A DNA stretch of 32,106 nt from positions 32,354-64,459 of the forward strand of contig KN884487.1 of assembly GCA_000934455.1 (NCBI GenBank). Direction: 5' to 3'. The notes beneath the pieces are model-generated. The model did not search any database. It had not been told where the DNA came from and saw only the letters and a program-made list of their open reading frames with translations. The translations under genes were made by a program, and so were the position numbers. This document shows, in pieces, positions 21,871 to 31,746 of the stretch (position 1 is the first letter of the stretch; each line of letters begins with the position of its first letter). The DNA comes from Apostichopus parvimensis (Eukaryota; Echinodermata; Holothuroidea; Aspidochirotida; Stichopodidae).

Positions 21871-22468
21871 GAACTGGTACCTCACTCTCTGGGCACCGCC
21901 CATCTGCTCAATTTGTGAAGGAATGCGCATCTTTTGGTGTTTCATGAACTAAACAGCGAAATCCTATCAACATGAGCTACCTTCATTATACTGGTACCTC
22001 ATTGAGAGACGTATTTCCTTCACTCCTTCTCACACCTCTCCAATCTCTACAAAAGTAGGTAAGGTTGTAGCAGTGCACCTTTGTTGATCCAATTCTGAAG
22101 TAAAATAAAATAAATTTGCAGACTACTATCCTCCTCCCCCCCCCTCTCCCTTTCCACAGGATACCACTTTTGATAGCTGACCAGAGATGCTTTGTAAATT
22201 ACCCAAAGGTAACCAGTAAAGTTTGGTGCAAAGTTCCCAAACTTAGACATGATTGTTATAAACTTCACATTTCACTTTACTTTCTCTGTAGATACTGGTC
22301 TCCACTGAAGTTATACAGTGCACTACAATACTGGTAGCTTACAATATGTGGAATAATAAAGTTAGCCATTTCAGGGCAAATCTTTAAAGATTTTTCCCTG
22401 GTTATCACTCTGACAACCACGTATTACTCTTTGTTTGTCCGAACCTTGAGTTTGGTTTTTAGTCTTAA

Positions 22469-23718
22469 AGGAATTGTCTGGTGGAAGATTTTGATACATT
22501 GTCCTTGTAGTTATTATTTTTCTCTTTCTAGCCATGTAAAAATTGTCCCCATTCGACGTTTTCTTCTTGTAGAAATTTGGTTTTCAAATTCACCAGTTTC
22601 TCATCAAAAGTACCGTTTGCTCGAACGCTTCAATATGGTGATTGACGTAGTGCTTGCAGATAGGCAAAACAGGCGACTTGAAGTTAGCACTCCCAATTCC
22701 GCAGCAAATAAACTCACGTGTAAGCACATTGGATTGCCTCATATATATAACGTACATACTCGCGAACGTATATACTACGATGCTCAGTTGGTGTACTTGT
22801 ATAGCGTTGCACATAGTAAACTCACACTCAAACCACAGTTCATTAACTGTTCTTCGAAATCGCTGAAATAAAATTCACGGATCAAATTAACAGTAAAAGG
22901 AAACTTGAAAAGTATTCGTTAAACCGAAAGATGAAACTTGGCGGAATCGATGTCATCGCAGAACTGTCCGATTGTAAACGTTAGAGTAGCCCATACACGC
23001 GAACATTCTTCGCGCTGGAGCTGGATAGCGCGATGTATAAACAACGAAGAGCCTGCTGTTAAAACTTATCTTGTGTTACACAAAGACCACGAAACCACCG
23101 ATCTACTACATATATGGCGGCTTAAGGAGTTTTTTAAATCATATCTAATTTATAAGAAATTTCACCGGAAATTATTGAAGAAATTGATCGAATCGTTGTC
23201 AGAGCAGAATGTAGCACTGAGAAGCTTAGGCTTCGCAGAACTGTCCGATTGTCAACGTTTGAGTATAGCCTACGTGTGAACATTTTTCGCGTTGGAGCTG
23301 GATAGCGCGATGTATAGCCTGGACAACTCAGAGTCTGCTGTTAAAATTTACCTTGTGTTACACAAAGACCACGGAACCACCGATCTAGTACATGGCGGCT
23401 TAAGGAGTTTTTGAAAACATATCTAATTTTTAAGAAATTTCACCGGAAATTAAGGAAGAAATTTATCTGTATACAAACGCTGTTTTTGTTGTGATTACCG
23501 TATAGGTACTGTGCGGAGGGTGGGTTATGTCGCAATCTGCAGCATAGCTGACGTCACGTTCTGTACTGTTCAAATCATATTTGAAATGTCTATCCTTAAC
23601 GATTAAAAAATCGTTTCTCTGTCAAACGCAACATTAGCGTTCTCATACTTTGACAACATGTTTGGAAAATTATTTACTATTTTTTAAGGTAACTTCTTTG
23701 GGCCACCAGACAATCCTT
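22469..23718. mobile_element. TTAA-flanked non-autonomous DNA element, 1,250 bp
   Basis: The left end AGGAATTGTCTGGTGG (22469-22484) and right end CCACCAGACAATCCTT (23703-23718) are 16-bp inverted repeats with two mismatches. Each is flanked directly by TTAA (22465-22468 and 23719-23722). A TTAA duplication is the signature of piggyBac-type and a few other transposases (for example Kolobok). Inside are an internal direct duplication and a stretch richer in CpG than the host. Two open frames of 146 and 113 codons occur, but neither looks like a transposase, and the duplicated segment is read in different frames by its two copies. I take it as non-coding. The superfamily call is inference, since TTAA also occurs by chance in AT-rich DNA. 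Confidence 0.8.
22956..23465 (+). repeat. Internal direct duplication (period 277 bp) in the TTAA element
   Basis: Copy 1 is about 22956-23187 and copy 2 about 23233-23465. Anchors shared in order are TCGCAGAACTGTCCGATTGT, GGAGCTGGATAGCGCGATGT, GTTACACAAAGACCACG, ACCACCGATCTA, GGCGGCTTAAGGAGTTTTT and AAATTTCACCGGAAATTA. The copies differ by substitutions and indels that break any shared reading frame, so a common protein is unlikely. Confidence 0.92.
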
Positions 23719-24639
23719 TTAACTCAAAATAACAACTGATCAAAACTAGGACACAAATACAATCATACTGCTTTTGGGATGTTAATACTTCTTTCCAAAT
23801 TCTTGATGCATGGACACATTTTCATCATGGTATTATTTATTTAATCACAGCTGAATGTACAGAGCTTTACAAATATGAAAACTTTGCTGATATTCATCCA
23901 GTCAAGTGATTTTCTTGAGACATATAAACACATACTGTACATGTGCTCCCAATACTACAGTAGGCTGTTGTTGTAACCTTGAACTCTGTCATAGCCTTGG
24001 TTCTTGTACTTTCTAGTGTAGCCTGTTCTACAGCCTGGTTTGCTAAATCACATTATCATGCTGGGAATGTGCTTCATGTGCACATTCATTGATTCTCAGA
24101 CGATATACAGTAATGCGATTGCATAAAGGGATACATACACATTTGTAACAGGTCATGCGTTATGATTTAGTGAGCACGTTGTGTTTTACAGCCTAACAAT
24201 TTACCAAACTTGCAATCTGTGTCTACTTGAACACAGTCTGTATTTAAATTTCATAGCAGATTTATTCTACCTAGGGGTACTGTAAGTGCCTATTTCTGCT
24301 TACTACTGTAGCAGAACTAGCAGTGAAATCCAATGGCAGTTAGTCAGTACAAAAGCTTGAATTTTGAGGCCCTGTATATGTAAGAAAAGGAGCAAAATAG
24401 GCACATAAATGCATGATTTGTAATTGTGATGTCACCGTTCTATATAGAAATTATGTCTTTGCTCGGTTAAAACCTTGATGTTTAGAGCCTTCATGCTAGC
24501 TAGTACACCTGAAGCCAGCTTACATAGCAAAATGCTAAATATTGGGAGCAATAAAGTGATGACCTTGAGGGCTTGATCAATGTGTTCAGTATAACTTCAC
24601 ATTGCCATAAACCCAAGAGACAATTTTAAACAATAAATA

Positions 24640-25108
24640 GAGGCCATGGTTAACAAAGATGTTGTAACTGTAGACCATGGTCAACAAAGATGTATTGTAC
24701 ATGTAGGCCATGGTCAACAAAGATGTACTACTGTTTAACTTGTAGGCCATGGTCAACAAAGATGTACTCTACATGGAGGCCATGGTTAACAAAGATGTAC
24801 TCTACATGGAGGCCATGGTTAACAAATATGTACTATACTTGTAGGCCATGGTCAACAATAATGTACTATACTTGTAGGCCATGGTTAACAAAGATGTACT
24901 CTACACAGAGGCCATGGTTAACAAGTATATACTATACTTATAGGCCATGGTTAACAAAGATGTACTGTACATGTATATATGTAGGCCTTGGTTAACAATG
25001 GTGTACTGTACATGTAGGCCATGGTCAATAATAATGTACTCTACATGAGGCCATGGTCAACAATGATGTATATACTATACTTGTAGGCCATGGTTAACAA
25101 AGATGTAA
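24640..25108 (+). repeat. Minisatellite, about 14 units of 30-40 bp
   Basis: The unit core is GTAGGCCATGG(T/C)TAACA or GTCAACA, then AAGATGTACT and a variable spacer (CTACATGGA, ATACTT, GTACAT). Starts fall at about 24642, 24673, 24706, 24744, 24778, 24811, 24844, 24877, 24909, 24943, 24983, 25017, 25049 and 25086. The 101-codon open frame with an RPWxTxMYxT pattern is simply this repeat read through. It is not a gene. Confidence 0.95.
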
Positions 25109-25431
25109 GTATCACAACCGTTAGAAAATGTACATAAGTAGAATACAGACGACCTGTACAATGTACTTGTGAATTGATCCAGGTGTTGTTTGGATAGTGC
25201 TGTTTTACTAACTGTGTCCTTGTTAGTAATTTAACCTAGATACCATACATTATGTATCTCATTATTCTTAAGGATTAGCATTAACTATATTTGTCACAAT
25301 CGTCTTATTTGGCTTTTTCCTTAGTACTAAGCAACCTGTCAAGTGTAGTTTGCTATTTGTATTTACGAGTGTGTGTATTACTGTTTTCACCTTTGCCTCC
25401 TAAATGGCAGTCTTCGGGTAGCTCTTTGTTA

Positions 25432-25460
25432 AGTACATACATACATACACACACGTACAC
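25432..25460. repeat. TACA/CA microsatellite
   Basis: A run of TACA units passes into a CA-rich run. Confidence 0.8.
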
Positions 25461-26066
25461 GCAAACATCACAGACTTGTACAACACACTGGCAATTATAG
25501 GGACCTGAAAGTAACATTACAAGCATCCAGGCACTCAATAATAAAGTATCTTTCAGTTTCCACATGTACATTTTAAGTTCAAGCAACTGGGGCAACACAG
25601 CTAGAGGTTAATGTTGTATTATTAGTCTAAGAGTGAAAAACATCTATACCCTGGCTGTTATAGCGTACTGCAGCTTTATGTACGGTCGTCAATTGAAGCA
25701 GATAACAATGGCCCAACTTATTTCTTTTATAACGTAGAGTTGTATACTAATATACTACTTTTAATGTTTCAATGGTTGTTGTTGAAAAGGGAGCGAGGGT
25801 GCACCCCGTTGGGATCGGTCCCTATGCTGGTAACATGTGCATGTTTATGAACAATGGCAAAGATAGATACTGCACGATGACACAGCTGTTAACTTAGTCT
25901 ATCACGATCACACCAGGAATGATGGAACTAAGCAAACACTTTGCGAACTGTGCAAAACTTGTACGACATTTATACAACAGAGTTGTCGTGTGAATACAAC
26001 AGCATATAAGTATGAGTGCAAGTAGTATAGTAGTGTGCCAATCCACTAGGGGGATTATAAACATGT

Positions 26067-26152
26067 ATAATAATAATAATAAATGAGACTTATATAGCGC
26101 CAAATCAGTAGACAAAAGTCACTGCTCAAGGCGCTTTACAAAGAAAGTAAAT
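26067..26152 (+). repeat. (ATA)n-linked hairpin repeat, copy 1
   Basis: An (ATA)n run is followed by ATGAGACTTATATAGCGCC, a short loop and CTCAAGGCGCTTTACAAAG. AGCGCC (26096-26101) and GGCGCT (26130-26135) can pair. The copy at 30475 is nearly identical over about 80 bases. Repeats with a TATATAGCGC...GCGCTTTACA layout behind a trinucleotide run are common in marine invertebrate genomes. This copy is followed by a doubled ATATACTAAAATATGACAAG. Confidence 0.85.
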
Positions 26153-26496
26153 GATTATATACTAAAATATGACAAGTATATGAATATATACTAAAATATG
26201 ACAAGAAAGCACAATACATTGGTGGGACAATCATATTACTTTATGGGATTAAAAGTGATGGATAACTTTACCCCAGTGGAATTATTAGCAGTAGTCAAAA
26301 AATGTCAAATGTTTTGGTTGACTTGTTGTGTGTCCCAAGTACAGTATGAATGAACACTATTGTAATGCATACTGTACAATACAAGGTACATCAGCTTGGG
26401 AGAGATAAATTTGCAAGCCTAAAGCAGTCATTCCTAATTTATCAGTGAATATAATTAGAAGTCTTAGAATCAGTTGCATGCCAAGTTAGATATAGA

Positions 26497-26514
26497 TAAT
26501 AATAATAATAATAA
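26497..26514. repeat. (ATA)n microsatellite
   Basis: A short run of AAT/ATA triplets with no hairpin repeat attached, unlike the runs at 26067 and 30475. Confidence 0.75.
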
Positions 26515-27289
26515 CATATATAGATAAGGAAAACAAACTGATAATGGAATTTAAACAATGAAAGGATATTCTGGTGGAAAACAACTTGACAGATGTATGC
26601 CAGGTTAGACATGTACATATGTCATCTGGAAAACAACTCTGTAATGTGGTTGATTGAATGCAATTTATTTAGACTGGTAGAACGGACCTTTAATTACCCT
26701 CAGTAGCGTTATTAACTAAGGCTTTTATTAATCTTGTTGTTGTTGATATATTTGTGAAATATGATACATATTTGGAGGTTTGCTTTATAGCTGCCAATGT
26801 TGTTCTCTATATATGTAGTTAGAATTTCACCAAAATGTAACCGTTTTGTAGAAATATTACTTTCCTGTGTGAAAAAAATGTGTGAAATATATTATAAAGT
26901 AAAGCAATGTCATTTTCAGGTCAAGTTAACTGTGATATATGACATCATTCACTCTGCTGTGGCCAGCTGCATTTTATAAGTTACAAAATATTATCAAATT
27001 TACCAAAAAAATCATATTTCCTCAAACAAAAAGCTACATGAGGAAAATTGTAATAAACCCCCTAAAAGTTGAAGTCCAAACCTACCGGAACAGCTGTGTT
27101 GATATTGTCGGCTTGTTTAATTTTATTTATAATTTATCCTAATTCCATGTGTATTCCCTTACTATACTGCTGGCAACTTGTCTCTTCATGAATCACTCAA
27201 GTTGTCTGTATCCTTAGAAAATCCAGCACAGGTCCGTTATATTTCTTTGTTTCAATTTATTTCTTTCTCTCCCTTTCTCTCTCTTGTAG

Positions 27290-27609
27290 TGCTTACTGAC
27301 AGCTCAAAGTGCAAAATTCATCGGTTATACGATTCAGCGTCTCTTCAAGCGTCGTATCGTGAGGAGGTAGCCATCGATAGAGGGTGTGTCACAAACTATA
27401 AGGGACTGCTAAGACAGGTCCATGTCATAAATTATAAATCATCCCTCATTGGGTCTTCCCAGGCAAACATTCTTCTAAATATCGACCCAGATCCTGGGAG
27501 AACTCAAACAAGAACGCTCGTAATCGTTCTGAACTCAAACGTTAGTGTCACTTGGGAGGTGGAACTATTGTCATTGGAAAACTTTGATGTTTCTCTCTTC
27601 AGATTTGTG
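27290..27609 (+). CDS. Betaglycan (TGFBR3)/endoglin-like gene, second coding exon: N-terminal orphan region
   Basis: Encodes residues 23 (completed by the previous exon) to 129. It would be extracellular and, by family knowledge, part of the orphan region through which betaglycan binds TGF-beta family ligands. The evidence is a cysteine soon after the signal peptide (C30), 24 residues, a GC pair (G54-C55), then GLLRQVHVIN (61-70). Vertebrate betaglycan has the same cysteine spacing and a near-match at GLPQEVHVLN. Next come beta-strand-like segments (NILLNID, RTLVIVLNSN) and VTWEVELLSLE, where the family has a conserved Trp. N106-V-S is a possible N-glycosylation site. Splice sites are strong: a long C/T tract ending TCTTGTAG, and donor GTG/GTAAGT leaving in phase 0. 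The entering phase fits exon 8840-9060. Betaglycan and endoglin cannot be told apart from this part alone. The open frame extends into the flanking intron by chance. Confidence 0.82.
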
Positions 27610-27811
27610 GTAAGTAATATTTACAGTTGCTTTTGATATATTTTGCTCCGTTCTTAGTTCTTTCAGCAGTTAAGGCTGCACTTACATGTCTTCTCGCTGT
27701 AGCCTGGTTTCATCGACTTTTGTTTCATCTGGAACTACCTCCTCCTCCTTGTGCACAACCACTTCAGATAGTAATTCTTACCTCCAAAACACACAAAAAC
27801 GGCCTTGAAAA

Positions 27812-27840
27812 GTCCAGTTTTGAACGAACTGAAACTGGAC
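27812..27840. repeat. 9-bp perfect inverted repeat
   Basis: GTCCAGTTT (27812-27820) and AAACTGGAC (27832-27840) form a stem with an 11-base loop just inside the intron after the second coding exon. Confidence 0.7.
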
Positions 27841-27896
27841 GCAGTGCAACAATGTTTAATATTGCTGTAAGCTAGGAAGATTAGAGTGCATATGTA

Positions 27897-27911
27897 TAGG
27901 AGACAGGTAAG
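27897..27911. repeat. Fragment of the CTTACCTGTCTCC repeat in opposite orientation
   Basis: GGAGACAGGTAAGTG is the reverse complement of the family core, so the CAGGTAAG donor-like word here lies on the gene's sense strand. The rest of the repeat is not evident, so this could be a chance match. Confidence 0.4.
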
Positions 27912-27918
27912 TGTCATT

Positions 27919-27960
27919 CCTTAATACTCAATCCTTAATACTCAAACCTTAAAACTCAAA
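27919..27960. repeat. 14-bp tandem repeat, three units
   Basis: Three consecutive units of CCTTAATACTCAA(T/A), the last with one change (CCTTAAAACTCAAA). Confidence 0.9.
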
Positions 27961-28610
27961 CCAGTAAGTTCTGGGTTTACCGTAGCTTAATTATGGGTAA
28001 ATTGTTCAATTTGGTATGTCTGTTGAATAGGGTTAGGTTCTTGTCGAAGTGATTAAGGGTGTCATTGGTATTGTCCCAAATATGCTTGAAAGTCAAAGCA
28101 AAACGATTTTTCTTAAAAATTCAAATGAAGTTTCCTTCTCATGCACTCTCATAGAGATATATTAGTAATTAAAAGTAATTTGGAAGGTTAGAACCTAATT
28201 CTCAAATGAGTCATTTGAAATTTGTTCTTTGTTTGCATTCATGTATGTACCGCTAGCCTTTTGATATATATGCTCTCAAGCCATTGACATTTTCATTTAT
28301 GCTCATATTATGGATATATAGCAAATACTATCTTTGCTCAGGTGATGTTTTCTCATGATACTCAAAGACTTGAGTGGGTGGAAACGTTAATTTCGGGGAA
28401 TTTCCTGTACGTACACCTGTTCTGAATTCAAACACATAGATTTCCATGTAAATTATAGAAATCTGAGGCCAAGTGTGTACAGTACCTGACAACAGCCATA
28501 TTTGATCTTATTCAAATATTCCAATATGTAAAGTGGTGTGTAAATTTCTAAAAATTGATACTGGTGTGGGTGAGAGATATTTTATACTGAGTTTAACGTA
28601 CTATCAAGTC

Positions 28611-28705
28611 ATTTACTTCACTCCTCTCTTACCTGGCTCCTCCTACCCTAACACACTTTTGCGCCTCGGGTGACTATTACACTTTCTCATCTTCAATACC
28701 TAGTC
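28611..28705. repeat. CTTACCTGTCTCC dispersed repeat family member
   Basis: Contains ATTTACTTCACTCCTCTC, CTTACCTGGCTCC and ACTTTCTCATCTTC. The minus strand carries CAGGTAAG. Confidence 0.7.
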
Positions 28706-28764
28706 TTTAGTGCTTATAAAGGAAAATCTGTGTGATTCCTGAATATGATAATCAGCAGTTATTT

Positions 28765-29032
28765 TTACGAAGCTTAGGCGACCACAAATGTGGGAGAAAC
28801 CCGCAAGGGCTTATGGATTACAATTTATATGTTGGGTGGCTTCCAATTCAACACTTGAACTCAAAATTTGGAATCTTTTTCAATTTTAGAAAGTCATTTC
28901 AGATGGGAAAAACGTAGATTGCTCTTGGATGAAAAACCCACCTTACTATGACCCGGCCGGGTATTGAACCTCCCGATTGCTAAGCCTCATTGCTTCAAAT
29001 GCCTTGCCTTTATCCACTCAGCCACTGCACTG
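28765..29032 (-). mobile_element. tRNA-Ser/Leu-type SINE, full-length, with target-site duplication
   Basis: Read on the minus strand, it starts CCAGTGCAGTGGCTGAGTGG. The A box TGGCTGAGTGG (29014-29024) matches the TGGCNNAGTGG consensus exactly. The B box GGTTCAATACC (28960-28970) has two changes. The 54-base spacing between box starts suits a tRNA with a long variable arm (Ser or Leu class). The element is 268 bp and is flanked by GTTATTT at 28758-28764 and 29033-29039, a credible retroposition target-site duplication. The body is shared with 29870-30076. No LINE tail partner is visible in the window. Confidence 0.88.
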
Positions 29033-29869
29033 GTTATTTGAAAATTGAATGATGGAATATGAATATGAAAATAAGACCTACAACTGTTGCGGTAGACGTC
29101 AAAATTGGGCGATTATAGGAAGGAAGGGATACACAGGGAGTTGTGACTCAAATTTTGTCTTATAAAGATCAAGAGTAAAACACCACAGAGCTAAAGGATG
29201 ATTTGTGCTTGCTGTTCCAATAATCCTAAATTGCTTTAGGGATTTAAAAAAAAGAAGGAAAACACTTCACTTAAGTTTCCCAAAACACCAAACTTACCAA
29301 TGAAGCATGCATCACAAACGTACAGTATTCCATCAGAGATAAGTAAATTTATGAGAATCTCTTGACTCTTGAGAAAATCTTGTAAATGCAATAATTCTAA
29401 AAGTGGTGTGCGAGAACTTTGCTGATTAAATGTCTGCAGTTTTAAAATTAAAAATTATTAAAAGAAACTGCAAGGAATCTCTTAAGCCAGTTGGCTTTTC
29501 TGTTTCCTTTAACCCGTCAGCACAACTCTAGCACTGAATAAAACTGAAAAGATTCCAAGCCGATGTCCTGATCTAGTTGTCTCATAGTTTTCAAGACCCC
29601 ATACCATAGACTTTTTACAACTGACTTGCAAAGACGAACGACTAATAAGTGCATAGGCCGAGTGGACAACTCTTTTTTTTGTGTGTGTTAGTGGCGTACG
29701 CTCTTTCATATCACACAATCATTTCCCTTTGACGGCATAATACGTCTGTTGAAAACTACGGGCAGTTGTAGTCAAGAATTGTCACTTCTCCAGTCCCTGA
29801 CTGAAACCATTGCGACCAAAAAAACTGGCTTAATATTGATCATATTAATCAGGCGGTTAATTTCTATGA

Positions 29870-30076
29870 CGTTTAAGCAACCACGGATGTGGAAGAAGCC
29901 TGTAAGGGCTTATAGATTACAACTTTCACATCGGGTGGCTTCCAATTCAACATTTTATCTCAAATTTGGAATCAAGTAAGAGAATCATTTCAGATGGGAA
30001 AATGGTAGATTGCTAAACCCACCTTTCTATGACTAGGCTAGGGATTGTACCCAAACCTCCCGATTGCTAAGCCTGG
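29870..30076 (-). mobile_element. Second copy of the tRNA-Ser/Leu-type SINE, 5'-truncated
   Basis: Aligns with 28772-28988 in the same orientation. Shared words are AAGGGCTTAT, GGTGGCTTCCAATTCAACA, CAAATTTGGAATC, ATCATTTCAGATGGGAAAA, TAGATTGCT and CCTCCCGATTGCTAAGCCT. It breaks off before the A box, so the tRNA head is incomplete, as expected for a 5'-truncated or decayed copy. Confidence 0.85.
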
Positions 30077-30474
30077 ATAATGTAAGAATAAGTACACCAC
30101 CGCATAACAATGCAAGATTATCCACATAATGAGGTTGAATCGAGTTGGGTCACATACAGTCAGGATGTATACAGCCGGCTTGGTAAGCCTCATTGGTAAG
30201 CGTACAGTACCTATACAATAATCTTAATGCCACGACAGTACTTAAACCATTTACCTTGACCAGCCAAGTTTCATATGAATGAAGGGAAAAAAAGTAGATA
30301 AATTTATTGAAAACTTTTTAAATTTTCGTACAGATTGTTTTGTATTATCAAATTAAGTGATAAGTGTAGTTTTAAAAGCTGTCCTTAGTAATCGCGGTCC
30401 CATCGGTCGGTGAGAAACTCTCAAAGATATTCTAGTTTATTCTCTAGTGCAATCTTGAGTAGTTGTTTGCATAT

Positions 30475-30650
30475 AATAATAATAATAATAATAATAAATG
30501 AGACTTATATAGCGCCAAATCAGTAAACAAAAGTCACTGCTCAAGGCGCTTTACAAAGAAAGTAAATTAATTTACAAAAGAACAAGTGAAAAAATGGGTC
30601 TTAAGTAGACTTTTGAAAGTAGTCTACTGTATGTACTGTACTACAGTCGG
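30475..30650 (+). repeat. (ATA)n-linked hairpin repeat, copy 2 (longer)
   Basis: Matches copy 1 at 26067 with essentially one substitution across the ATGAGACTTATATAGCGCC to GGCGCTTTACAAAG core. It continues with a GGGTCTTAAGTAGACTTTTGAA block that resembles the inner part of longer members of this repeat class in other marine animals. The right boundary is uncertain. Confidence 0.75.
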
Positions 30651-31204
30651 TATGATGGAATTGCTAGAAAAGTCCTGAGAGGGTACTGTGTAGGTAGTGT
30701 GTAGGGTTTGCCTGGTTTTGTATCCTAGATTGGTCTGGATGTTACCAGTTCTTATGAGTATGAGGACATGACATGAAAGGTAAAACTACCGTTACACACT
30801 TTATATTTAATGTTAAATTATCTTATTGAATAGCAGGAACTGGTAGTATATTCTATTGGCTGTCCCTGGTGACATCAACATCTTGAAATGTGTCAGCTTT
30901 GATTTACTTGTCGATGTGTATATCATTAGCTCAATTACAGGGAAGGTTGGTTGGTGGTTTATGTATAAACAGTACAGTAAACAGTACAAACTCATTGTAC
31001 GTATACATTGCAGCCGTTGACCACATATGATTACATATGATTACATCAAAGTCTGTTGTTATTGTTAGACAGATTTGTATGTGATGTGTCATGGATCAAC
31101 TAGTCTCTATGGAGTTACAAGCTGCCCTGACTTATTATTGTACGTGAGCCGTGGTTCATCAACAGCTCAAATTTTAGATTTTACCTTAAATGCATGTTGG
31201 GACA

Positions 31205-31345
31205 CATTCTTTGGGCCCAATTTTGTGGGGCCCAATATTTTGTGACCAATTGGGCCCACGCTTGCTATACAGTTGTTGGTTAATCGCTGTAACATGTAGG
31301 CCTTAATATTTTGGGACCATCTGGGCCCAAAAAATTCCGGTTGGG
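31205..31345. repeat. Cluster of GGGCCC palindromes
   Basis: GGGCCC occurs four times in about 130 bases of otherwise AT-rich DNA, each in the context TTGGGCCCA or close to it (about 31214, 31230, 31252 and 31324). The intervening ATTTTGTG(G/A) and AATATTTTG(T/G) words also recur, so this is a decayed tandem repeat. Confidence 0.7.
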
Positions 31346-31746
31346 GCCAAATTCCTAGCTCAACCCACTAATGTGGGTAGCGCTTATATGATACTACTGC
31401 TGGGAAAATGTCTGTCTCTTTTCCAAAAAGTCTACTGCTCCTATAATTGCTAGCAGATTCTTGCAAAATCTGCAGTGAAAGGTGCCACATTGGTATAGCA
31501 ACAGCTGGTACATGAATAGATGATTGGATCAAAGGGAGTGTTAAGTTTTCGCAATGTTCATCATTTTTGAGTGTCTCAGCATTCTTTGTAGAGTTCTCAC
31601 TCCTTGGATAATTTGGATAAAGGATATGACCAGTGAGCGTTATCTGGAGGGAGAAAGCTCATCCGGGTGCGAAACAGCCACAAGTCATATAAGCCATTGC
31701 AATATCAGAAGGTAGACCCTTCCTGTATGGAACGCCAAAAGGGCAA

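Larger units (their letters stand above)
9061..27289 (+). other. Long intron of the betaglycan-like gene (about 18.2 kb as assembled)
   Basis: Bounded by the GTTAGT donor and an acceptor with a long C/T tract ending TCTCTTGTAG. I see no further convincing exon inside. It is filled with repeats, listed separately. Stretches with nothing I can name are 9061-9799, 10571-11984, 17993-18524, 18651-19645, 20831-21391, 22041-22464, 23723-24639, 25109-25431, 25461-26066 and 26153-27260. The assembled length is probably inflated by roughly 2.5-3 kb, because the intron contains what looks like the same locus twice around the N gap. Confidence 0.65.

Noticed and set aside
22431-23279. Open frames of 146 and 113 codons as genes
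   Set aside because: Both lie largely within the TTAA-flanked element. The internal duplication is read in different frames by its two copies, and no domain is recognisable.
24690-24995. 101-codon frame with an RPWxTxMYxT pattern
   Set aside because: It is a read-through of the minisatellite. Unit lengths vary and do not preserve the frame along the array.
24640-25108. CRISPR-like array
   Set aside because: The repeated part is most of each unit, spacers are short and not unique, and the context is animal nuclear DNA.
25791-25835. GGGTGCACCC palindrome with a nearby GGGATCGGTCCC as an RNA gene
   Set aside because: It is a short palindrome only, with no polymerase III boxes, closing stem or second copy.
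27702-27906. Possible extra exon between an acceptor-like CTGTAG and a perfect CAG/GTAAGT donor
   Set aside because: The preceding exon ends in phase 0, and that frame hits a stop in this interval. The donor-like word also matches the dispersed GGAGACAGGTAAG repeat. A truncating alternative exon cannot be excluded without transcripts.
28960-29024. Functional tRNA gene on the minus strand
   Set aside because: The A and B boxes are present, but the acceptor stem does not close, the B box has two changes and the sequence continues into a SINE body with a target-site duplication.
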